This document shows, in pieces, positions 55,851-64,000 of a stretch of 64,000 nt of DNA. Numbering within the stretch: position 1 is the stretch's first letter; every line of letters begins with the position of its first letter. Below the pieces are notes generated by a model. That model saw only the letters and a program-made list of their open reading frames with translations. It searched no databases and was not told where the DNA came from. The translations under genes and the position numbers were made by a program. Source of the stretch: Marisa cornuarietis (Eukaryota > Mollusca > Gastropoda > Architaenioglossa > Ampullariidae); the NCBI GenBank assembly GCA_004794655.1, contig SMMW01000568.1, positions 518,501 through 582,500 on the forward strand. Reading direction: 5' to 3'.

Positions 55851-57014
55851 GAAACGGCAGAAGAAAGGAGTAATCCTTAAGCGAGGGATGTGACAAGTGT
55901 CGCTGTTCGTGTTCTGCCACGAAACGTGATGGCAGGTTGTTATATTGCAATTTTCTTAGGTTCTTCTTCCAATGCTCTATTGCGGTTCTACTGTTCTTCT
56001 TGTCTTCATCATTGGCTCAAACAAGTCGAGTCTGACCTGAAGTCATGTGCTCGGGGTCAGCCTCCATCATTGTGCTTCTGACGGACTCGACCAAGCATTC
56101 AAAGAACATCGCCACCCCGTGACGTAGTCGAAGACTTGCAACCCACTGATGTCGCTACAGCTGGACAAGGCGAAGAGAAGTAACAGTAAACACGTCTTCT
56201 CTAACTCAACCATCATCTACACTATTTTTAATTCTTAGATTACTTAGTTTCAAGATTAAAGGTGTCAATTTTTGGTCGGTCCTTTTCGTTTGAAAAAAGG
56301 GAGCGCAAACAGCAATGCCTCCGTACACCTTCCCCCCCCCCCCCCCACTAGATTGTGAATCCACTTTAAAATGTCGCAATAAAAGCTTTAAATTTGGTTT
56401 CTACACACAGTCCCCATTAAGGCAAGCTGCAACGTGTAAAAATTTCCTCCACGTTATCACCCCTCCAACATGTCCGCTTTATCGCTCCGCCGCATTTCGT
56501 TTGCGTTTTCACCCCTGGAGAAATATCAGTAAGCAAGTTTAGCAGTCGATACGAACATCAACAGGAACGTGTATAGAGGATGGGGAAAACCTTTCTCTGC
56601 ACGTGCAAAAGGAACAGAATGTTTTTCGTGAGGGTTTTTTTATTTCTTTCATACAAAATCCCCCGGCTTATTCCTTTTTTTAAAGCGAAGCTATTTTAAT
56701 TCACTTGCAAACGTCTTTCACCAGAAAGGGTCATGAGAGGTCAGTTGTAATTTTTCCAGGATTATTTTGTCCGCCTCACGTTTTTAATCAGTAGGACATC
56801 CTGTGCGAAGCCAGGACCTGGGGTCTGAGCCGATCTTTATGCTCTGCTTTACTGCGTAGGCTTTAACTTCTCAGGATTTATTCCTGAACCTGTTTGGCCC
56901 GTGTGTGTAGCAAATTATCATGTTGTTCTACAAATGAGCTAAATGCCTGTGACAATAAATGTTTTTCCTAATGTCATTTTCTCATTTAGCCATATTGTAT
57001 TCGTTCAACACTGG
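55851..57014. other. unassigned DNA, no gene seen
   Basis: A C-run of 16 at about 56331-56347. No gene or element recognised. Confidence 0.4.
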
Positions 57015-57017
57015 GTT

Positions 57018-57105
<88 letters not shown>

Positions 57106-57107
57106 TC
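57015..57107. repeat. (TTTC)n microsatellite
   Basis: About 23 perfect TTTC tetranucleotides. Confidence 0.98.
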
Positions 57108-57831
57108 AAGAGATTAACTCCAGTGCAAATTCAGACCGTATGAATGTGTTTTTCAATGTGAAATGTTCTGCCAGAGTTAGACTGATAAGTTCTAGCACTG
57201 CTCCTATCTGTGCATGAAATCGTGAGCATTTTTGTGGACAACAGTCTAGCGGGAGACATAAATAGAAAAAAAAACTACGCTTCTCCACCCACCACATAAG
57301 ACTGCTATTCTTGGGAGATCGTGGAGCCCCTGACCTGAAGGTGATAAAGAGATCTATGACAGATATCGCCACTAACAGAATTAGACCTCCTTATCTTTGA
57401 CGCTTCCATCCTCTTGGCTGCAGCCACACCCGGTCGCCCCAACCTCTGCTAATCCCCCATGCCCAACAACATCAGTATCACCATCTGATTCCGTTATTTA
57501 GATGATTTTTATTTTTTTGATTAAATGCTGATTCGCTTGCCAGTAGGCTTTTGACATTATCGGGTTCCAGACTCACACCTAGGCCATTACCACGACAGAG
57601 CGTTATAGACACTGCCCACCTTAACCAAGGTACGTGACTGACATTCGTTTGTTAATTAAGTGCTGCATAAAATTGACTTTAAGAGACTTCCGAGGTTTAC
57701 ATGTGGCTGGATAAGAGCATTTAACTAGCAACGAAAAATCTGCTTCCTTATTATCCTCGGTGAATTTGTCCTTAGTAGAGTCGGTTATTTATGTGTGGAC
57801 GACTGTAAGTTTGCTTGCATGAATGCAGTGA

Positions 57832-57834
<3 letters not shown>
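57108..57834. other. unassigned DNA, no gene seen
   Basis: No feature recognised. Confidence 0.4.

Positions 57835-57880
<46 letters not shown>
57835..57880. repeat. (TG)n microsatellite
   Basis: Near-perfect TG run of about 46 bp. Confidence 0.97.
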
Positions 57881-57881
<1 letters not shown>

Positions 57882-59283
57882 TTTGGTGCAAAGAAATCTT
57901 CATGAAACCGCTCAAAACCTCTCAAAAGAATCTGTCACACAGTCTGTGCAGGCTTTTATGTCACGTCGTCGGTTGATTATATGTAAAGAGCAAGAACACG
58001 TGTCCTCCTCAGCTTTCTTCCAATGAGATTTGAACCAAACTTTTCATAACTTTAAAGCAAGACTTTGCATTAACTAGTCAGTTTGAGCTTTCTCCTTCAT
58101 CGGGCACACAGTACGGTCTGACAAATAACTACATCTAGACGCTGTTCAAAGAATGATAGCCATAAAAGCCGGATTCCATTTCGTCGGACGATGTGTAAGC
58201 AATTGCGACCATTAACGCGGGTGGAGGGACGAGACCGACTTGGTGTCTTGTGAAAGACGCGCCGTCACGTGCAAATTACCAACAGTTACCTGACTTGTCC
58301 TAATGAGGGTCGGTCTTTACGTGATTAATGAGCGCTGCTTGGATAGACTGCAGAACATTTGAGTTCACATGGCGCTAAAGATGAAAAGGACAGGAAGGAT
58401 GCTTCTGGTTGATTAAGTCTGCTTCCGGTCTTGCTATTCGTACTTATTCTTTCAGCTGACTGCGTTCAGAAATTATTTTATTCGACACAGATTCTCACGG
58501 TACGTCCATTGACCTTCTTGTGGCTAAAGACAGTCAGACCGCAAAGAAAAACAAAACAAATCAACTGAAAAACGTAGGTGGGCACGGATGCAATGTTTAA
58601 ATAATTGGAGATCTGAACTAAGTTAAAAGTTCAGTTCCATTTGATTTTTTAATGGTAGTCAATGGGGAATGAACTTACGCAGCAGCAAAGATCTTTACAG
58701 TGGTCTTTACTGAGCAGCAAAAGATGTAAAAGTGTGGAAAGCTTTTTAAAATTCTTTCAAAATTCAAGAAAATAGAGTTTCATTGGGTATACCTGTCATT
58801 GAGTTAGACTGACCATAACATATGTAGCAAATAGGTATGCAATATATGCGGGAGAAAAAAAAAAGTAATAAGAAAAAGTCTCAGTAAAAACGAAGTCAAG
58901 AGAGAGAGAGAGAAGATTATGTTTGAAGAAGAGACAAGAAAGGGGAAATCAAGCTTGCACTCACTGACATAGCACTAAGCAAACAGACAAACATGGTGGG
59001 CTCGAAATGGACGCAGGAAATGCACCCACGGCGATGTCACACAAACAGCTGCTGAATCAGGAATAATTTAGGGATAAACCACTCTGCCCTTTTATAGGAA
59101 TCACATGTCTTTCCTTCTCATCATTTCAATTTCTGATTGCCACTGCCAGTTCTCTTTCTAAGACAAAAAGCACCATTCTAGAAGCTGGTCACGTGATCAG
59201 ACACGCTAAATGTAAGGGGAATAAAACCGGGCATTGGCTGGCATGGCAACCTCAACATGGTCAGCGACGATAACGCTTTATAG
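57881..59283. other. unassigned DNA, no gene seen
   Basis: No feature recognised until the tandem repeat at 59285. Confidence 0.4.
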
Positions 59284-59284
59284 G

Positions 59285-59324
59285 GGTGGTGAGCGGGGTG
59301 GTGAGCGGGGTGGTGAACGGGGTG
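59285..59324. repeat. 12-bp tandem repeat
   Basis: Three and a third copies of GGTGGTGAGCGG, the third with one change (GAACGG). Confidence 0.9.
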
Positions 59325-59485
59325 CTAAAAATTAAAATTAATGCCGACGTCGCCAGCAGATGGCATGTCAGGGTTAGGGTGGGAGCCAGGGGAGTAATGA
59401 TACTGGTGGAAAGAGGGCAAGGAGAGACCACCTATCAGGCAGGCGTGACGCACGCCATACTAAACCAAGAGGAACCAGAAAAAAG
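59286..59485 (+). CDS. possible exon joined by a 49-bp intron to the exon at 59535
   Basis: An open frame beginning in the 12-bp repeat (VSGVVSGVVNGVLKIKINAD) continues DVASRWHVRVRVGARGVMIL, VERGQGETTYQAGVTHAILN, QEEPEK and reaches AAAAAG|GTTAAT at 59486. A possible acceptor TTTATAG lies at 59283. It ends in phase 2, which matches the phase needed at 59535, so splicing would give ...PEK-R-KLEYS.... No ATG or motif. The intron would be very short and pyrimidine-rich. Confidence 0.25.
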
Positions 59486-59534
59486 GTTAATTTCATTTTT
59501 TTTCCTTGCTTTTCTTCTGTTTCAAACCATTTAG

Positions 59535-59712
59535 AAAATTGGAATACTCGTTTATGTCCAGACTTGCATGTTCTGGTGCTGACATTTACAACCTCGTCCT
59601 TTCTCAGTCTGTCGATTCCAATTTTGTTCGGCACGGCCAATGGACGTCTGTATTCTGCAATGACCACGAAGAGCAGGGTTTCTTATTTTTAAAGGGAAAA
59701 TCAAGTCAAAAG
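59535..59712 (+). CDS. candidate internal exon, unknown protein (best exon in the right third)
   Basis: The acceptor is a 40-bp pyrimidine-rich tract (TTTTTTTTCCTTGCTTTTC...) ending ACCATTTAG at 59534. The donor is CAAAAG|GTAGGC at 59713. In between, 178 bp carry an open frame of 59 codons: KLEYSFMSRLACSGADIYNL, VLSQSVDSNFVRHGQWTSVF, CNDHEEQGFLFLKGKSSQK. Composition is balanced with two Cys and a Trp, unlike the low-complexity frames around it. Phase 2 at the start and 0 at the end. A minus-strand frame overlaps. No family recognised. Confidence 0.4.
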
Positions 59713-60680
59713 GTAGGCTTAAAGAAAAGATACTGAGGTTGTGAATAGCAAAATGATCGTTTGCTTACAACATCTTCTAAAGCACAGGTGTGAGGCGGTT
59801 CTTGGCGCCATGTCGTGTTGTCGAGGAACGTCTCTAAACCGTCGCACGTGAATACTGGCTGTCAGTCTCTTGAGGGATGGGGAGGGAGGGGGTATTCTTC
59901 TACGCCCAAATTTCGAATCAGTGATGGAAAATGATGAAAAATTCAACGAATTAGAGCATTCTGGATTGACGGGAACATATTACACGCAGTAACAAATTTT
60001 CAATGTTGCATCGACATGGTAATCGTTGTGGAAGAAGTTATCGGGCCAACAATCTCTGTGCGTGAAGAATAGTAGAATGCCGTTGCAAAACTGAATGAAC
60101 CTCCTTAGCAATGATTTGTGTGGAGACGGATAGTACTGGCAGTAGAAGTTTAACGTATTCTCCCCTACGAACAAAGCTTAAGGATCTTGTGATCAGGTGT
60201 CAAGTTAAAAAGAGGGTATCGCATTCAAAGACTTCTTTAACTTGAAATATGATGTATGGCTTTCGCTGAATCCTATGATCTCTTCTTTGTCCCGCCAGTC
60301 TCTGGCAGAGAAACAACACGCACGCACGACGCGCGGACTACTAAAGGAACGGACTAATGTACGGACTGAGTATAATAATGAGCAACACGCCTTCATACGC
60401 ACAGACTACAGGGATGCAGGCAGGCTGCAGGGTAAGAGCGTGGATATGAAATCTCAGGAAATCAACGTCAAAAGTATTTCTCACTAATTCACTCATGTCG
60501 AAGAACTGTTGGGAAAGCGGAAGGCCAAGCCAGTGATATCCCTAGACCAAATAAATAAATAAAACTACAAGCTGAACAAAAAAAAAAAACAACAACAAAA
60601 CAATCAAAATAAAATTACGCTTATTCTTTCGACCAAGTCAGCGGCTTATTCTCGGGTAGCTAGTCCACAGGTGCTACTAG
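59713..60680. other. unassigned DNA, no gene seen
   Basis: A-rich near 60545-60615. No feature recognised. Confidence 0.4.

Positions 60681-60712
<32 letters not shown>
60681..60712. repeat. (GACA)n microsatellite
   Basis: Eight near-perfect GACA units. Confidence 0.95.
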
Positions 60713-60715
<3 letters not shown>

Positions 60716-61423
60716 AACACATGCTCTGAACTATTCCGGTGACTGCCTTGTTGATAGGCACTGTGCAGCCGTATAGCCAACACCTCCATCAAAAGAAGCC
60801 CTGGTGACAGAAAGAATGAGAGAAGGGAAAGAGAGAAGTCACTAATGACATCACTACTGACATTCGCTCTTGTTTTCCTTTTACGTGCAACCGGCTTCAT
60901 GAAAAGGGACGGGGAGCAGGAATGAGGAAGCTGATCGCTGGAACAGCGACAGAACATTGCGAGCCGCCGGACATCAATGACACCGCGAACCTTGACCTTG
61001 CCACACAGAGTGTCTCCGTCTTGGAGTGCAGGATGGGGGCAAGACCAGGAGGAGAGGATGCTGGCTAATAAAGTTCAATAATAAAGGCTGCTTCCACTTT
61101 CGCCGGGCGCCGCCCTGACAGGGTCGGCCATCCAGCTGTGGCGTCTAGACGTGTGTCGCGGGAGGACAGCTTGACGCTCCCTTAAGGGTCGGCCAGGTAA
61201 CGGAAATCAAAGCTTGTTATCGTGATAATTTTCTTCCAGGTAATTCCTCTCTCACGCCCTCATTAAGTGACATTTGGCGGATTACATACCTTCAGGTCCA
61301 TGATGAGGAGGCCGTACACTGAGTGACCAGTCCACTTCAAGCCAGTGCTTTCTTTGTTGATATCGTTGACGACTACCTGCTGAGGTAACCTGGAAGAGGA
61401 TGGCAGCAACCCTCCGTACAAAA
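60713..61423. other. unassigned DNA, no gene seen
   Basis: GC-richer around 60960-61190. No motif recognised. Confidence 0.35.
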
Positions 61424-61485
61424 TCATTGATATTTGTCTTCCTTGTACGAGTTTTTGAGCAGCTTCCTCAGGCACTTGGTCTGTC
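61424..61485 (-). mobile_element. short RTE-like LINE C-terminal remnant
   Basis: Minus-strand peptide QTKCLRKLLKNSYKEDKYQ matches ENKCLRRLLRISYKEHKPED in the element at 44160 (12-13 of 19 positions). The nucleotide run CAGCTTCCTCAGGCACTTGG is also nearly shared. Nothing else of the element is recognisable on either side. Confidence 0.65.
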
Positions 61486-61577
61486 TGTGTAGCAGTAGAC
61501 AGAGTTCACCTCTTGCGTCTGTATAATAGGAGTTCGCTAGGAGGGATTTGTGGTGTTCCACGATGATGAAGCGGCAA

Positions 61578-61660
61578 TATGGGAAGTTGGCTGCGCCAGA
61601 TGGGTTTCTCTCGAGTTTGGATGTCAGTACTTTAACCACTAGGCTGCCCATTTCCCTGTA
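61578..61660 (-). mobile_element. SINE family 2, tRNA-like head and start of body
   Basis: Minus strand: GCAGCCTAGTGGTTAAAGTA (A box), CTGACATCCAAACTCGAGAG, a degraded B box (AAACCCATC), then TGGCGCAGCCAACTTCCC, the block shared with 53240 and 14266. It supplies the head that the other copies lack. Confidence 0.65.
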
Positions 61661-63030
61661 AACTAGTGTTTGCACAGGTGTTGCTTAAAATGAGAGAAAC
61701 TGTTTAGCCTAGTCTGCTGATCTGTACCATATACATGAACATGTTCACAATGCTACCAATGTATTACTTCCAAGTCGTATTTTCTCAGCCTCGGGGTATT
61801 TTTCACATGTCCGCTTCTGTTCTGCGTGCTGTTTTGCAGACATCATCAAACTTGCGGCTTCATCCAGCAAAAAGGAAAATAATACTCGATTGTTTAAGTA
61901 CTGACAAAAATTACATGGCAAATGAGAGAGTGTAAGGGTATAGAAGCGGAAAAGATATTACATTCTGCAAAGTGTGTCCACCATTGCTAAAGTTACAACC
62001 TCTGGTCAACTTCAGTAGAAAATACCTTACAAAGGCCACACAAACAGTCAAAATGTCTTGCTGTAGAAGTGTTTGAGTTATAATTTTGCAGTTTGGGATG
62101 TTCTATTTCCTCGTTAACCTCCTGTCACGTTCCCCAACTAAATGTGGGAATTCAACTAATACACACCCCTCCCTAAAGTTGATTGCAGTCACGATGTTGT
62201 ATGTGTCAGATCTGGTACAAACCTAGATAAATATTATTTCTGGACAAAAACCAAATCATAAAAAATATAGTACATGTCACAAACTTTTGGTATATTTCCT
62301 ACCATATGTCGAATCTTATTGGGGTTTTTAGTTCTTGTACCAAATTACTTGTCATGTATGCATCCACACATTCATACGCACGCGGGCACACCCCAACCCA
62401 CACACATAACTTTGGTGCTGAAGTCATACGATTTTTACACAGGCATATTCAAATAACAGGGCTTAGAAGGCACGGGTCCACGCGGATGTTTTAAATAAAT
62501 GTATTTGAAAAGGTTTTTTAGTTTGTGACAAATTAAAAAAAAAAAATCTCAGAACAAACGCGTAGCCTAGAAATATTGAAAAAAATTACGAAACCCTTAA
62601 TATTACAAATGCAGAAAATATATATGATACCATAATATATATTTAGTTATATATATTTATCTTTATGTGCCATTTACTACTATAAAGGATACACAATTAA
62701 AAAAATAACTAAAATTTGTCAGAACTTGCACGAACGCTTACAGACCATACACTGCGCCTTTTTTAAATTTTTATGCGAAGAGAAAGATGCTGTTTTGAAT
62801 CATAGCTGCATACAATTAGCTGTAGTAAGTATTTACAGTTTTGCAGAACAATTTCTGTTGCTATGGTGAGCTCAAGAGTTGCCAGCGTCCGCTTAAAGCA
62901 CCATGTGACACTTATTATTCCCGTCTGAGCTTGGTATTATGTATTTGTCATCGTGCTTAGTGTAATATCCCGTAAATCTTGAGTAACACCATGAGACTCA
63001 TACCAAGTGCCACTAGTCCTGCTGGAACTG
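61661..63030. other. unassigned DNA, no gene supported
   Basis: AT-rich, with AT runs near 62620-62660. Frames at 61735-61935 and 62274-62494 show no motif. Confidence 0.4.
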
Positions 63031-63251
63031 TTCTCAAAAAGCAGAGGAGCGGTCCGGTCCGTGGCGCAACGGTTAGCGCCTGTCACCAATACAGTGAGAG
63101 TTGGCTGTCCTGGGTTCAGTTCTCGTCTCGGGCACGCTGTTCTTTCTCTGCATATGGCATCTGTTTACAGGGCTGGCTGCCTTGCCGTGATATAGCCTTA
63201 GTTGCTGGCTCGGCGTAAAACACCAATTCCCCCCCTTCTCAAGAAGCAGAG
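63031..63251 (+). mobile_element. intact SINE family 1 copy with 16-bp target-site duplication
   Basis: The body (about 63047-63235, 189 bp) begins GGTCCGGTCCGTGGCGCAAC, includes the A box (GTGGCGCAACGGTTAGCGCC), B box GGGTTCAGTTCTCGTCTC, GGGCACGCTGTTCTTTCTCT, ATCTGTTTACAGGGCTGGCT, TTGCCGTGATATAGCCTTAG, CTGGCTCGGCGTAAAACACC and ends in a C-run. It is flanked by TTCTCAAAAAGCAGAG (63031-63046) and TTCTCAAGAAGCAGAG (63236-63251), identical except for one base: a target-site duplication from LINE-driven insertion. Mobilised in trans; encodes no protein. Confidence 0.93.
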
Positions 63252-64000
63252 AGAGGTCATGACATCACAAGGGAAAGTTGAATAACTTGATGCATACTAT
63301 AGATTTCTGGCCACGTCTGTGGCTTCAAAAATAAATTAATCTAAAGACCATCGCAAATTCAAAACTAAAAGAAACTTCGTGAGGCCGCCCCCTCAACTGC
63401 ATCAGCGGTCGCGAAAACTTTGCACGTTTTGCAAATCATACTTTCTGATTTCGTGCTGAAAATGTAAACTTTATGTTGGTGTAAGGTTTTAGAAAGGCAT
63501 GCCTGTATGGTCTAGTAATATTCGCTAAAAAAAAACTAATTATACGACAAAAGTAAAGCAAAAGAAAGGTGAAGATTCTAAATCTGGGACTTTAATTTCA
63601 TCAAATGATGGCTTGGTGGTTTGTATTTTCGTCTTTAAAATGTCAAGATGACATCAGAGGCAGCTTCTGCCCACCAAGAGACAACAGATGAGTCTCCAGT
63701 TGCCATTAAAAGAATCGATGAAAGCAGAGGATATATGGGAGGACAGGATTTTAATACAGACGAAAGTGCCCTCTTTTGGGGAAAAAATGCCACAAAGGAC
63801 ATTCAGTAGTAAAAGAAGCGAGCAACAAGAAGGGACAGGCTATTTGTGTAAATGAAGTCGGGCTTACGATCACGAAACTGTCCTTATCTATAAAGCTGTC
63901 AGCTCCGAAGCCTTGGCAGGAAAAAGTAAACACCAGACACTAATTAAAAGACTGGTTGCACAAGAAAGCTTAGACAATGAGAAACCTGTATATGGACTGG
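63252..64000. other. unassigned DNA, no gene seen
   Basis: No feature recognised to the end of the window. Confidence 0.4.

Noticed and set aside
62979..63218. Open frame resembling the peptide on the minus strand at 5485-5670
   Set aside because: The similarity is real but comes from both being translations of the same SINE; no protein is encoded.
1..64000. CRISPR array, operon, phage or plasmid features
   Set aside because: No regularly spaced identical repeats with unique spacers and no bacterial-type gene layout; the window is eukaryotic.

Overview
This is eukaryotic genomic DNA, most likely from a mollusc and plausibly a gastropod. Evidence: no bacterial-type coding, intron-like AT-leaning sequence with sparse splice-like signals, dense long dinucleotide arrays, decayed non-LTR retrotransposons of three kinds (RTE-like, L2/CR1-like, Rex1/CR1-group-like) and two tRNA-derived SINE families whose layout resembles molluscan SINEs. 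The taxon is inferred from repeat style only; no gene here fixes it.

Layout. Left third (1-22000): mostly unassigned DNA with microsatellites, a 47-bp minisatellite (2855-3046), a purine-rich tract (4330-4890), two copies of SINE family 1, a terminal-inverted-repeat MITE (10043-10308), and candidate exons judged only by splice signals plus an open frame. Middle (22000-38000): two candidate signal-peptide exons (minus strand ending at 21920; plus strand 23838-23932 with a phase-compatible second exon at 24186), another SINE, and an L2/CR1-like LINE 3' end (34158-34775, minus). Retroelement cluster (38800-47500): an internally deleted RTE-like LINE (38800-39935), then a nested block in which the 3' end of an L2/CR1-like LINE sits inside another RTE-like element (44160-45658), abutted by a decayed plus-strand LINE (45660-46990). 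Right third (47500-64000): microsatellites, further candidate exons (best: 59535-59712, perhaps joined to 59286-59485 by a 49-bp intron), SINE copies, and at 63031-63251 a SINE flanked by a 16-bp target-site duplication.

No complete protein-coding gene can be recognised. If a host gene crosses the window, it does so as short exons in long introns. The retroelement calls are the firmest: they rest on recognisable protein motifs in correct order and orientation. Exon calls are hypotheses. All positions were read by eye, so repeat boundaries may be off by a few bases.
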